Shown one piece after another: positions 12,201 to 27,200 of a DNA stretch of 64,000 nt (positions within the stretch are counted from its first letter, which is position 1; each line of letters starts with the position of its first letter). Under the pieces are notes generated by a model. The model did not search any database. It was not told where the DNA came from and saw only the letters and a program-made list of their open reading frames with translations. Source of the DNA: Topomyia yanbarensis (Eukaryota > Arthropoda > Insecta > Diptera > Culicidae); NCBI RefSeq assembly GCF_030247195.1, contig NC_080672.1:159581167-159645166 (forward strand), given 5' to 3'. Position numbers and translations under genes: made by a program.

Positions 12201-15200
12201 CATTTAGTTCCTGTTTTCGCGAGCCATCTCAATTCCTCGTCGGAAGTTCTCCCGATGCCGATGCCTGTTGCGTGAGTCATTTAGCTCCCAGTTTTGTCGC
12301 AATCTTCTCGCATAGTCCATAAATCCTACTAAAAGGGCCAACTTGGCGAGGACGGTTCGGCGATACCGGATGGTGCGTAGCTTCTGGTTCGCTGCTTCAG
12401 GTTCGTTGAAAACTCGACGACCCACCGCTGGTGCTTCACTTGACCTACTCGATCTTGTCCCTGACGGTGAAACTAGTCTGCTCACATGCTTCGGTCCGGC
12501 GATTCCAGTTGGTTCGTGGTGCCCAGTACACTGGCGCCTCAAGCAAAGCTGTGGTTGCTCTCACAGCCTTCCCCTTAACATAATCATCGTAAATTTAAAA
12601 GTTCAAATCGATGATATATTTTCCGACCGCGCTGTCTTTCGACTGCTAGTCATCACCAACTCTGTTTTATGATGGGCAATCGTCTCCGTGTCGAGTGTCT
12701 CCTCTTCTAGCGATTGTCCGATTACTTGGAACACCACATCATCCGTGAAGCCGAAAATCGTTATATCTCTGGGAAGGTTCAGCTACAATACTCCATCGTA
12801 CACTGCGTTCCACAGCGTCGAGTCGAGGAACGTCAGTTGTAGTTATGATTCTCCCTTGTCTGTCTCGTAGATCAGTGTTCGGTACTGAAAGTAGCTCTTT
12901 AATATCCAGCAAAGTTACTCATGCTGTGCAGCGAATGGGCGATTGCTTCCCAGCTAGTACTATTGAAGCATTCTTCACGTCCAAGGGAACCACCACACAA
13001 AAACGATATCATTATCTCTGCTGTCTCCAAAGCTCCCACAACCGTTTGGATGGATTTCACTGTAGACCTGCCTATAAGGAAGCCGAATTACATGAGATGC
13101 CGTTCTCACGGTCCGCGTACTTCATTAGCTTGTTCAGGATTACTCCTTCTCTCTAACATTACCAAGGGATATATTGACTACGCTGAAAGATCTCCATGTT
13201 ATCCCGGCATCGGAAGCAACATCAGCTTTTGTCGCTTCCAATTATCGGATCGTTTTGAACATATCCGGGCTCTCATGTATCACTTCACTTTTATGGCTTT
13301 CGCCATCTCGATTTTGTTGGTAAATCGATCTTCATCTTTGTGATCATCCTCCTCACTGTACGGCGAAAATAGATTCATGTTGTGGGGAAAACCTTTCGAT
13401 GGTGACCTCCATCTTTTCCGGGCACCTTTCAGGTGGTGCAGCTGAGCCTTTTATCTTTGTTATGCCAACTTTGTAGGTCGCTCCTAAGGAAATTTGCGTT
13501 GGCTTTGTGGCAAGGTTTTCTTGTACAGCTTGACTGCTTTGTTGAGAGCGGTTCTTGCAGCTCGCTTCCCTTGAGCTTTCTGACTTCTGTTTTAATTTTA
13601 AATATATTTGACACGGCTCAATGCGTTAGCACAACTGAGCCGTGGAGCGCATCTTGGGGGTCATTTGGTCCGTCTTCTCTCGCGTTTTCGTTTACGTTTA
13701 TGTCATCATCGGTACTGCATTCATCTTGCTCATCGTCGGATGTTCTTATTTGTTGTTTGTGCATACGGGACGCTATTGTAAATCCTTCTTCATCGGTATT
13801 AGATTTCTTATTGGTGGTGTTGCTTGTTGGTTTGGAAACATTTGCTGTAATCGTTGTCACTTCGATGTTGGTAATGGCAGTTGGTTTAGTGGTACTGGGG
13901 CCGATCGTTGTTGAGCTGGTGCTTGTGAATGCCCGGTCTGCAGTCGTTGGTTTACCAACTGGTTGTGGTTTAACATACGATGATTGTATACCGGCTTTGG
14001 TCGTATCAGGTGAAATTTCTTTAGCATTCTCTGCGCAAGGTTTCCCGTGGTGTAGCGGATGATCACAATATTGACAGGTAGGAATCTGTCCTGGGTGCGT
14101 GACTAGTGTTCGTTGAGAATATTCAACACCATGAGGTGATTTGCATGTGAAAGTCAAGTAAGAGGGAATAGGCTTTGTCGGACGCATTATCACCACACGA
14201 ACTCCGTTGCGGAGTCTTGGGAAGAAGTTCCTCCAACTATCTTCCTTAACACTATTCACCTCTCCGTATTTTGACAGGATTTGTTTGATAGCGAAGGAAC
14301 TAGTACGTGGTGCCAGGTCATGTATCTTTATTTCAATACTGTCAACATCTATATACGTTGGGATACTGTATAAAATGTCATTACATTCGATGACGTGTTT
14401 CATGTTGTTCTGGGAAGCGAATGATTCTGCTTGACTAATGTTTTCATATTCAGTACCGCATGACGTAAATGGTGGAATTGCATCGCATAAAGTACCGCAA
14501 GCTACGTCGAACTTCAAGTTCACCTTCAACATTTGCTCTCCTTCATGAAATGATGGTATTACCGGATATTTCGTGTAGTCAAAAGCAACACAGTTTGCCC
14601 GCATCGTGATATACTTTTGCTTTGCATTGTCACTCATTGTTCACGTTTCACACACTAGGCAGAAGGAATCAATTTTTGCCTTTGCAAATAGACCAAGAGT
14701 CGCGCGGGTAAATTTGATTATTTGCCCTGATATTGCAGCGGAGCGATTTCTAGCTTCTGAACTGAGCAAGATGAGAAACCGAAGTGATCTCCGACTTCTT
14801 CTCCAAGCTCGGAGGCAACTTATACGTGGATCGATAATCGTCGTATTGCACCCGGCGACCGTTTCTCGGTTTCCCATCCCTTGGTATGGTCGCATTACAC
14901 GCCCTTGTTAGTAGTGCCGTGAACTCGTTCGCATTTAGGTTGAAGAGGATACCCTCAAATTCAAGTTCTTCGACGGACACGTTCCTGTGAAAAATCGCTG
15001 TTTTCCATCTTCACTCGTTTATATATCTCCCACATATTCATATTCATGTGTAGTTCATAGTCCTGTTATCAATGCGGTACCAGATCGCTTGGTGGTCGCT
15101 GTGGATATATCCTCGCACACTTTTCAGTCCATCTTTCCGGTTACTCCAAGGCTACAAAAATTGACATCGATAATGGATTGCCGGTTCCCCCTGCGGTAAG

Positions 15201-18200
15201 TGCCGATGATACCATTATTTGTAAGATCTATATTTAGCTTTGCTAGAGCATTCTTGATCGCTGATGGCCAGATTCCAGCGTCTATCTCGAAAATTTCGCA
15301 TGTTTCTGGTTCTTGGAATATTTCAGAATTAATGTCTCTTCGGCTTCTTGGAAAACGACTTATTCGATTTTCACAAGCTTAGCCTTAAATGGAAGGTTTG
15401 GTAGCAGATTTTGATCTGATCAAGTTCATAAGAAGCGCTCATATGGCTGCAGAAATACGGTATGAACACTACGATCCCATATGAAATCTTTAATTGTCAA
15501 AAACTTTTCGGCAAAGCTCATGTATATTGAATATTGAACCACATATAAATCGCCAGGAGTCTGATTTGAATTCAGATTGTTTCCTTATCGAAATAATTTT
15601 CGAATGCAACGATCGATTATGTCTCTATCGACTGTTGCGTTTAAAATGGAATCGATTCAGAAGTCGGGCTGTATTAGCCTTTCCATTAGATTTTCATTTG
15701 ATAATACACAGATGGGTCCTTCCTTCCGCGACCAGCAAACGTTTCATTTGATGTTGGACTGGATCGATGATCTCATTTAAAATTCACATTTACCCGAGAA
15801 TGGTCAAAATAAAAATTATCATGGGATGGTAATTTCTAAAACTACCATAATAGTTTTCAGTTACGAAAAGCAAAACTCTATGGAAGCTATTGTTGCTCTA
15901 TAAAACGTGACAATTTTTTGAATTTTGGTTATTTTAAAAAAAATTATTCGCCCCCTGATTTTTTTCAGCGATTTTGAAGGGGGGGGGGGGGTGACATAAT
16001 TTTTAAAAAAGATTTGCAATGGCCTTACTGAAAAAAAACAAATTTCGTACAAAGTGAATGTATAAATGAACCTTAATATTACACAAGAGGTCCATTGCCG
16101 TAAAACAAAATTACTTTCGGTTTGAGCACTTTACATCAGACGCCCCCTTTAAAAATGAAATACAAACATATAGTCAAATGTTCAAAAGTTAGGATTCTAT
16201 ACCTTAATACTATAAGAAAAGTAAAACATTATGAATTCATTCCCGCGGGTGAACTGTTACCACTCACCTTGTTGTACGAATAGTCAGACACATCAGAATC
16301 GTTGGTTTCGCTTTCTTCCGAGTTACCTTCCTTCTTCACGAATTGCGATGACGAGTCAGAGGGGGTGTTCTTTCGCTTACCGCGCGGTCGTCCCTTCAAC
16401 TTGGGCGCCAGATGATTACATAGCAGTTCGTGTGTTTCTAGCTCAGGATAGTCGAAGGTGTCCTTGCAGAACATAACGCGCAACTTGGGTGTGGTGACCA
16501 CAAAACCACTGAGCGTCTGTACCAGCGTGTTTCGCAGCCAGTCATCATTGACACCCTCCAGCCGCTTCAGCACGGCCCGATAGCGGCAGTAGCGTGAAAA
16601 GCTAAGAACTGCCACTTTAGAGGCATTGTTTTCGACTGCAAAAGGGAAATTCGTATTAATAGAGAATTGAGTAGGGCATCGCAGTATATTGGGAATACGG
16701 TAAGACGAATTGAGTCATTCATTTTAACAACTTGTTTGTCGAACTTGAACTGTTCGTGTGCTGGCGGTACATTTTCTGCCGATGCGGCGAGTTCGAGTTT
16801 ATTTTAAAATATTGAATTTCTGTTTGTTTTCCTAAAGAACGTGTTCCTACAGTGAAGCTTTAGCTCATTCTACGAAGTATAATGTAGCAATACGATTGCG
16901 CGAAGGAAATGGGATTGATCGCATTACTTGGAGCTCAACTGTAAATCGCGCGCTTAGCTAGTTTGCCAAACTGAGAATCGTGCATTCGCATTCTAGCATT
17001 GGTGCGCGTGGGTTGTAGTCATGGCGAGATCTGAAAGCATCGATCTACACGTCAGATGCAGTTTCTTACTAATAATTTTTTATTGTATCTACACTTTTAC
17101 GGGCGCCGTACAAGCTTCGATATTCTATTCCAGCCACACGCTTCCAGTTCCACGTTATCGATCATACTATGACTCGACTGGAGAGCAAAAATTAACCAAC
17201 GATCGGTACGAAACTAGTGTTATTATCCAAGGGGACATTCTAGTGACAAAAGAATGTGAATGTATTCCACGTTACAAGTGTCGTTCGCCAAGAAACATTG
17301 TCAATTTAAAAAAGTGAGTGGACAATTAAAAATGAAGATCGGTACTTGAAAAGTTATTTATAGTAATGATCCATATTCATTCAAAAACATATCATGTTAT
17401 TTTTCTTCTTTCTCGTTCACAACACAGTCGAGACTGCCATCATCATGGAAAAGTGTGCTGCGAAAATTAGAAGTAAAAAGCGCGACCTGCAACAGAACAC
17501 AGAAACATCTCTGACGTGCGAAAAGACAGGAGGGCTATCACAGAATTGTGCAGTACACATGTTTCACATCAATATCATTTTCCACATAGCTCAAGTGCTT
17601 TACGAAACGATTAAGTCTAGTCGGTGTTCGTTCGCATAAATATCCCGCTTCGCTTTAATCGGATGTAACGAAAAGAAAACAAATGAAAAAAACGCTAAAG
17701 GCAGAAAATGTGTTTCATTGTGTTAACTTAAATATCACCAAAAAGCGAAAAAACTAACCAGAATGCTTTTCCTTGTCGACGTCGGTAAAGTCTAAGGAGG
17801 CGTTTTTGCTTAGAAACCGGGCTGTGCACATGGAATCTTTGGCGTTGTGTTTGTTGTACGCCGTCCGAAGACCCCAGTTCCATTGGAGGTCTGCCGCAAT
17901 CCAGGTGAGCAGATCGTCCGCCCGGAGAATCACTTTGTCGGAAATGGCCAGCACTTCATCCTGGGGAAAAATAGATTAACATAAATCAAGCTTCAAGTAT
18001 TTTTGGTAAGACATATATGTACGCGATGATACGAAATAAACTTTATCTTTCTCTTATAGTTAGAAATATTAAGTAAACACTCTAAATTTCGACAATCCAC
18101 ACCGGGGACCGTGTATCATGTACAGTTCGACTTATGACATTTTCATTTTTGACAGTGCACTAGACAAGTGTAGTGAGTAATATACCCATTCAAACTTGTA

Positions 18201-21200
18201 ATCTGTAATCTGTCTATCTCTTGTTTGTGTAATCAGCCGATCTCTTTTTGTACTACACCGCGGTGTAGCACCAGATAAAAACAAAAATGCCATTAGTTCG
18301 TCGAGCTCGGAAAATACCTGTGTGTGTTTTGCCTTTCTCATATAGAAAGGATACTCTGAAAACTGACTTTTAAGCCGAGGCACATAGGAGTATTTGATTG
18401 AAAAACCTTATTTCAATATTTGTTTGCGACAGTATATTCAACTAATATTATACATAAAGGCAATTATTTAGTAATAATTTGTAGGTTTGTTTTCACATAC
18501 AAGTGCAACAAAAGCTTTTTATCCAATCCGCTTGAAAAAAACACTTTTTTCGATTTTTTTTAGAACTTTGCGTGAAGCGAATTAATCAAAACTTTTCTAT
18601 ATTAAATGAAAAATTATCGCAAAAACTCAACGTAGGGGTTAGGTATTTTTGACATAAAACGTGTATGAAAAGTTTGAAAGAAATCGGTTAAGAGGAATTC
18701 CACGAAGCTCCGGCCGAAAATAATTAAAATCTTGATCGACCATCTTGGATTCCTTTGAAACTTTACACATTCCATCGGCATGGAAGCCTAAACATTTTCC
18801 ATAATCAGTAAGATTATTTTGACTCAAGAGCAATTTTTCCAAAGCGCGTAAACATTTCTACGTTCATTAATTTTTTTTGTTCGATTACTGCATTTTATAC
18901 AGCAAAACTTTCTGAGGACGAGTTTGAGAGAATAAATATTTATGTGCGAAAAAATATACACCGAAAAAAATTTGTGTCATTTTTCACAAAAACAAAAATT
19001 TGCGTTAAAATTTTAAATTATAAGGGCATGTTCAGGAGTGTTTCAGTTTTGGATTCATTATTTTGACAGTTCTATAATATAAAACTGAAAATTTTTAAAA
19101 CTGCAACTTGCTGTCCCCAGCAGCAGTTTTAGTGGGTGTTCTATTCAGTTAAAAATTCATGCCTCGCCATGCCTTCAGCGTTACTGCATTCAAATTTATT
19201 TTTCCCTGGTCTATCGGGTCTAAGTGTCTGTGCTGAATACTTTCCATGTATTTAAAACACAGTTCTAAACGTGTTTCAAAATCAGCAACAAATAGAACGG
19301 CGTCGTATAACAGTTTTAAATTTTAAAACAAAACTGTTCGAAATTATAAAACAAAACGCTCTGCTGGGGAGGTGAATGTTTCAGTTTCAGTTCTACCTTG
19401 AAACTCCTATACAAAATAAAACGCTCCTGAACATGCCCCAAAAAAACTATTTTTTCTAATTTTTATATTTTGTCAATAAAAACCTCAAGAGAAAACAAAC
19501 ATTTTGGATGTGATTGTATGATGGAGAACTTATCGGTAAAAAAGTTTTTCTAACAATAACTTTTTACATGTTTTTAAATTTCATGCTAATTGACATACAA
19601 AACTGTAATTTTATTACAGAATATATTTCTAACTCTCATTTTAAATCAAAATGTATTTAACAAAAATGTTCCAAAATGCCATAGTTTTCGAGATATTTGG
19701 AATATTGTTCCAACAAAAACAGTTAATTTGTGTGATTATGCTCTTTTAAAAAGTTATTAGTGTTAGCCAATTATAAAAAGTCAAAAATCTAATGTTTATC
19801 GTTTTAAAGACGTAAAAGAAACTCTTTCAGTGTATTTGGATCATGGAGAAGCATTCAATAATTTTTTTTCCTAACAAAAACTGATTCCAAACGCTATTTT
19901 ATACTACGTTCACACTACGAGTTAAAACGTGTTTTAACGCTATCTTGATGACATTTTTCTTGTTGCTAAATGTTATAACATGTTTTAACTCTGTAGTGTG
20001 AACTGGGTATTAAATTAAAATGCTAATAACAAACATTTTCTGACATTTAGTAGTTCTCGAGATATTTCAAATTTTGTTTAACAACATAATTCTTTTGTTT
20101 TATTACTACCTTTTCAGAAGTTATTCACGTTTCTCCATCAACAATAATAACTTTTTCAAAAGGCCCATAACATTTCCTGTAACTTTGTCTGTCACATCAA
20201 GGTGATATTGTAAACCATTTGAAAGCTATACGAAAACAATCAAAATACTATTCAACCATATTGTCTAATGATTAACCCTCTAGTGCCCAAATTTTTTTTG
20301 GCTTGAAAACACTTTTGGAGGTGGGCCTCGTAATGAGAAAAACGAAAATAATGTTGAAAATTCTTGAAAGTAATGGGTTTTTCATTAAGGCCTTAAAATA
20401 AGTAGGGCGCCTAGAGGCGGTGTTGGGCACCTGGGCGAATAAAAAACAAAAACTTTTTTTTCTTCTAGTTACTTCAACATAAGCGAATACAGATGGTTTC
20501 TTATAATTTGGACTCCATCAGAACGCAAAATACCTAAACTGTAAGGAGTATTTCTCTAGTGCTTTGGTTGTTTAATTATTGACTTCTAATTTATAATAAT
20601 AGGTGAGTCCAGGGTCTGCTGGCGATGGTTTCACTTGTCATGTTTTATGGTTTTAATTTAAGAAGATCGTGTAAAAGTGAATGCGTTGCATAAAAGAGCG
20701 GACTGTTGTCTGCATTACAGAATTTTAAATATGTGACCCGGAAATCTCGCCAATTTACGACTATACGCACAATGATGCCACCTGGCCACTTTTGATGATA
20801 AAGTATGGATCGCGTGAGATGTTTTTTGAATAAAACTTCAAATCAATGATACTTATTATTACATTTCTTATAAAAGAAATGTATAGAATTCGCTCAAACT
20901 TTCAAGATTTTTTCCGAGGCCCGGAGGGCCGAGTCTTATATACCAATCGACTCAGCTCGACGATTTGGGACAATGTCTGTGTGTGTTTGTGTGTGTGTGT
21001 GTGTATGTAACGGACAAATTCTCATTCGTGTTTCTCAGCAATGGCTGAACCGATCTTATCTAAACCAATTTTAAATGAAAGAACTAAAAAACAGTATGAA
21101 CGCTATTAATTTGTTTTTGATTCTGATGTTTAGTTTCCAAGATATGAATGTTTAAATGCGTAAAAACGGCGTTTTTTGCATTTTTTTTGAATTATCTGCC

Positions 21201-24200
21201 GAAATTGACCATATAGAATAGCAATTTATATGTTTTTAGACAGATTTAACGAATACCTTTCGAACAAGCTATAGATTGTTGAAATCGGACTATTATCAAA
21301 AGAGATATTTAACATTAAATGCGGACGAAAGATTTTTATCATTTCCCATTGCCAGAAATATGACCAAAAACCTGTTTTAATCCACCTAGAGGTGCAATTG
21401 TGCCTTTCTCATTTCTCCAAACTATGATTTAATAGCTGGTTCGTACAATATAACATTACGGAAATATCTTTCATTCTTATTACACTTGGTAAGTATATAT
21501 AAGAGCACCTTTTTGCATTCATCGCGGTATCGGTTTGAATCGGAGTTTTCTATGTGATCGCACTTCACAACCCGTAACTCCGGAGCCGGAAGTCGGATGG
21601 AGATGGAATTTAATATCAGTTTCCGGGGACGCAACACCTTTAATTTGAGACTAAGTTGATCAAATCGGTCTAGCTATTTTCGAGAAACCAATATAACCGT
21701 TATTCTGAATTTGGATGCTTCCGGATCCGTCGATGGTGGACAGTGTGGCCAAAGAGACTTTGAATGACTGTTGGTGACCTAGATCTACAAATTCAACAGT
21801 TCTGTTTACATTTTGGAAAAAACTTCACCTTTTTACATTCATCGCAGAATTCGTTAGAATCGGGATTCGCTGCGTGATCGTACGTATCACTTTGTAATTC
21901 AGGAACCAGAACTCGGATCCACATAAAATTCAACAGCAGCTGATCGACCTTTCATTTAAAATCAAGTTTGTCAAAATCGGTTCAGAAAATTCCGAGAAAC
22001 CGATGTGGACAAATCAACAAATTTTGTTTTGTAACCATACTCTTCAACTCGTAATCCGGAACAAGATGTCGGTTGAAAATGAAATTCAATAGCAACCTAT
22101 GGGAATATTATATCTTTTATTTTAATCTTAGTTTGTAAAAATCGGTTCAGCCATCTCCGAGAAACCGATGTGGACATTTTGTTAACAAATCCGCACATAC
22201 ACACACATACATACATACATACATACATACATACATACATACACACATACATACATACACACATACATACACACAGATATTTTGCGATCTCGGCAAACTC
22301 GACTAATGTTATATGAGACTCGGCCCTCCGGGCCTCGGTTAGAAAATCGGTTTTTGAAGCAATTGCATAACCTTTCTATATGAGAAAGGCAAAAGAATAA
22401 TATTTAATTAGCTTAATAAGCATGAGTTCAATGTTATCTTCATGTGATTATAATTTGGAAAGGTTGGTGGAATGGGTTTGAACGTGTAGGGAATGGGGGG
22501 TTAGTAGAGTGGGAGTGGAGGATGCGTCAGAAATCCTTCATCTTATTTCGGTATACGGGATGGATGAAGGAAAAGCGGGCGTGAGGGTGGTCAAAGAGTG
22601 ATGAAGGAGGGAGGTGTAAGGGCGAGACGGGGGGGGGGGGGGGCGACGCAATACTCAACTGCATATTTTGCCTTCCATTTGAGACTTGGTTTGAGAAAAT
22701 CGGTTCAGTCATCACCGAAGAACCGATTTGACTTTAATTGTGGAATATGCCCGGAATTCCGGACTTCCGGAATCGTCGATAGTGGACAATATAATCAAAG
22801 AATGTTTGATTGGCAATCAGTGATCTAGATCTGCGATTAGAAGTTATTTGGTGACCATTTCAATAGTTTTTAGCCTCTGAGGTATTACGATTGTACCGAT
22901 TTATATGGGAAATTCCAGTGTATCCTTACTAACACCCCTGTAACTCCGGAAGCAAGAGTCAGAACCGAATGAAATTCAGCAGCAGTCAATGGCATTACTG
23001 TATCTTTCATTTGAAATCAAGTTTGTAAAAATCGGTAGAGAATTCGTTGGGGAATGGGTGTGATATTAGCTTAGGAACTTGGCGGGTTCCCAGGGGGCGT
23101 CATGAACCGTCATAGGTGGCCAATGTGGTCAAAGCTACTTTGATTGATCATTAGTGATCCAGACCCGCAAACTAGAGTAATGTTACATCAATTTTAATAT
23201 GTTTTACATCATTTGAACATCATGGTGGTACCAGTTTATATGGGAATTTGCTGTGTGACCGCACTCTTCAACCCGTAACTCCGGAACCGGAAGTCGGATC
23301 AACTAAAAATTCAATAGCAGCTTATGGGAGCGTTATACCTTTCAGATGAAACTAAGTTTGCGAAAATCGGTTCAGCCATCTCTGAGAAAATTGTGTGAGT
23401 TTAAATGACACACACACATACACACACACATACACACACACACATACATACACACACACAGACATTTGCCGATCTCGACGAACTGAATCGAATGGTGTAT
23501 GACACTCGGCCCTCCGGGCCTCGGTTAAAAAGTCGATTTTTACAGTGATTGCATAGCCTTTCTTTATATGAGAAAGGCAAAACATGTAATCTATTTTTAA
23601 CGCCAAAACGGCTTATTTTAGGTCAATAGTATCTTCGGTGAATTTAATGGAGGCAATATGCCCTTTCTTTTGGTATTGTGCTTTTGCTGATTAATCCCCC
23701 TATGAGTGAGATATTTTCCCAAATTTTCTTGGAAGTGATTATATCGAAATGATGCCTTCAGCAAATTTGTAGCTCTTACTTTTGCAAATAACTTTACTGA
23801 AGACTTCAAATATCTATTTTGAATACTTTAAAAGTTATGGCTTGTTGTTTGTGGATTACTCTTTGTCGCCTATTTATTGTTCAATATAGTAATAATACAT
23901 TGAAATAAGCCAAACATTATTTCGATAAAACGAATTTTGTATTTCATTTTTCTATCTACAACCGCTAGAAATAATCACCGAACACTTCCAAGTTGTCTGG
24001 AAGGAACTTGATAACTTATCAGTGCAAAAATGTTCATTTGTGCGAACCTTCTGACTGCAATTTTTCTAATTCATGGCCATCGGATCGATCTGAAACATAT
24101 TGGAAAATGAAAAGCGAAATAACTAACTCCAAGCAACGGCGTAGCCAAGGGAAGGTTTTGTGGTTTAACACCATACAACGCCCCCCCCCCCACCACACCC

Positions 24201-27200
24201 ACAAAAAAATTGGATTGAAGTTGAAAATTTATTGATGCAGACTGATTTAATTCAATATTACAATAACAATTATCTGATCCGTACATTGATATTCTGTTGT
24301 TGCAAACATCATGAGGACTTTTGATAAATTGTCGGAATGGGGTCCTGATATATAACTAATCTTTTGGTCTTGATTTCACAGTTGTCTAATTGCATCAATA
24401 TCAAAATCCTGCCTGAAAACATTCCAATAGAAAATTCCAGAGTTCTGTTTTCAATCATGATCCTCAGATTTCTTTTCAAATTGAGCTCGTTTTTGTAGAG
24501 ATGTACTGTAATAAGGGTCTTTATTTAATAGGAAGCGAAGTAAAAATTGATTTAATGTCTATGAAACATAGAACTGCGCACCAAAAAATGCATAACTTTC
24601 AACATTTGCTAAAAATGTTTTTGCCTTTCTCATTCACTCTAAAATTCGTCAATCTAATCCCGACCGGGAGGGCCGAGTGTCATATGCCAATCGACTCAGT
24701 TCATCGAGATCGGAAAATGTCTGTGTGTATGTATGTGTGTATGTGGAAAAATATGTGACTTCTGTTTCTCAGAGATGGCTGGATCGATTTGCACAAAGTT
24801 AGTCTCAAATGAAAGGTACAACCTTCCCATCGGCTGCAATTGATTTTTTATTGATTGGACTTCCGGTTCCGGAGTTACGAGTTGAAGAGTGCAATCACAC
24901 AGCAAATTCCCATATAAACTGAAATGAAAAAATTTCAAAATCAAATTTGTATTTTTGATGCCAAATGACTTTATAATGCATGAAACATCGAGATTTGATG
25001 TAAATTCGAAAAAAAATAATGTTTGACAAAAATTGATTTTTTGGACTTTGGTACATTTTTGCCTTTCATTTTTTTTTATTTCGATTATAGAGGTTTTAAC
25101 CTTAAGGTCATTCGCCTCTTCGGGTTAGAAAAATCTCTTGTGAAAAATTTCTAACCCTATGTGCGGGGTCGGGACTCGAACCCAGGTGCGCTGCGTACAA
25201 GGCAATCGATTTACCAACTACGCCACGCCCACCCCCTTTTGCCTTTCTCATACAGAAAGGTTATGCAATCACTCTAAAAATCGTCAATCATACCGGCCCG
25301 GAGGGAGTATGCAGTGAGTGGTTGCTACTTTAAAAATAAAACTAGTTTAAAATTTCTTAACAAGTTGAAAATTTTCGGCAGGACCCGGACCTCCAGGATC
25401 TTACTATGTGATACTGAAACATCGCTTGAAACCAGCGGCGGTCAAGCGATGTTTCAGTATCACATAGTATCTCAAGATCGTGGCTGTCGATCCATTGTAT
25501 GTATGTGCAAATCGTACTGAACATGAAATATTCATTTCCACCATTTTATTGAACATAACCATGGTAGTCTGGACAAGTGAGACAAGCACAATTGCACCAC
25601 TAGGTGGATTAAAACAGGTTTATATGTTGGGAATGCGTCGAGTTGAGACGCAAACGTAATATGATTAATAACGAGGATAACACTTTCCGAATGTAGAGAG
25701 AAATTTATGAAAAATGACGATTTCCATTCGATTCTAGCAGGTCCTGATCGATTTTAATGAGAAATTGATTTTTGTTGTATGACCAATTATATGTATAGGT
25801 CAAATGTTCAAAAACAGTAATTTAAGGTCAAGATAACATCATTTTTAAGCCGCCAATTTCGTAAACCTCCGATGTATCTTCGATGAGTTTTACAAACGTT
25901 AAACAGCGCATCATTTGATAAAATAATTTTGGCGGTATATCGTCCAAGAAGTATTTATGGTGAATTTTCTCAGGTTAATATTCATGACTACAATAAAGTT
26001 TCAACAAATTCGCTAAAAACACGAACTCTATTACTATTTTCTGAAAAATTAATTCTGCATAATTTTAAAACTTCAAAAATTACGGTTTCGGAATTATGCC
26101 GTTTGGAAAGTTAGATCGATTTTCACCAAACCCACACCAATTATAAAATTGGTATTGTAAAAAAAACGTAAGGGCGATACTTCAATGCTGATAGGTGGGA
26201 CCGAAAAAGTAAACAATCGTCAAAGGGGCGATACTATCATTTTGTCAATTTCAATAGCAAACACAAATTTTAATTTAATAATTTCAAATACTTCATGAAG
26301 TTTTGGGTTTCGATCACTGAATCATGCAATCTAGGATGTAAAAAACACAATAGTTCTTAAATAGGAAATAAAACCAAGTCTGGAAATATTCACTGTTGAT
26401 TTTCTTTGAATGGTGTCACTGCTAGTGTCGCTTTTTTCAGAAAAAGCGTTGATTTTTAGGTCTCAGTCGCGTTGGAAATTTGAGTAAAGTATAAACTTCA
26501 TTTCGATTCGAAAAAAAAATCAATTTTTTGGCTCAGTACAATATACATAAACCCTTTAGGAAAATTCAGTTTTCCCACCACAATGCATTGATTGAGGAAT
26601 TTAGATATTTTATTAACAGAGCATTAGCAATAATTCGTTTGTATGTCTATTTTATGGGCCATTTTTTTGCTTTCCCATTGATTTGGTTTGAGATTTCTAG
26701 CACTGATGTTGTCCTATGCTGATTTGAGCGATTCTCTGAGTCCTGCCACTATCCCATGTAGTATGTGTTATCAAAAACATCGCGAAGCATCAAGTTTTAA
26801 ATGTTCTCATGCGATATAATATCAGAAGAGAGTGATAAGAGTTATAAGAAATGTCTCATCACACTGTTAGGTGGATTAAAAGCGTTTTTTTCAGCCTCAA
26901 TGCTCCTGCATTTTAATTTCGGCGCACAATTTGTATTCAATAGCTAAATTTTCGAAATTTTTCAGGTGAAATTCCGAAGTAAACAAACAAAAAAAAAACA
27001 AATTTTACTTGTAGTTACGTATATGACATATACGGCCAAGGATCGTTCTTTTCGCGCACTATCGAAAAATCTCGTGGAATAGCTTTGAACTCGCCATAAA
27101 TAACAAAAAAAAAATTTAAAAACGCTACATAGGGTAAATAGCCCATTTTCATCATAACCATGTAAAACCGTTGGTTAGAGCGGCGTTAGCCATCTTTGTT

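Noticed and set aside
17394..17639. 81-codon plus ORF starting in the intron of the nested CLIP-like gene
   Set aside because: It begins in intron sequence and runs in a different frame; splicing to 17428 gives a better supported protein with the expected cysteines.
25141..25236. A functional tRNA gene
   Set aside because: A and B boxes are present, but there is no complete cloverleaf or anticodon arm, a LINE-like tail follows, and a target duplication flanks it: a SINE.
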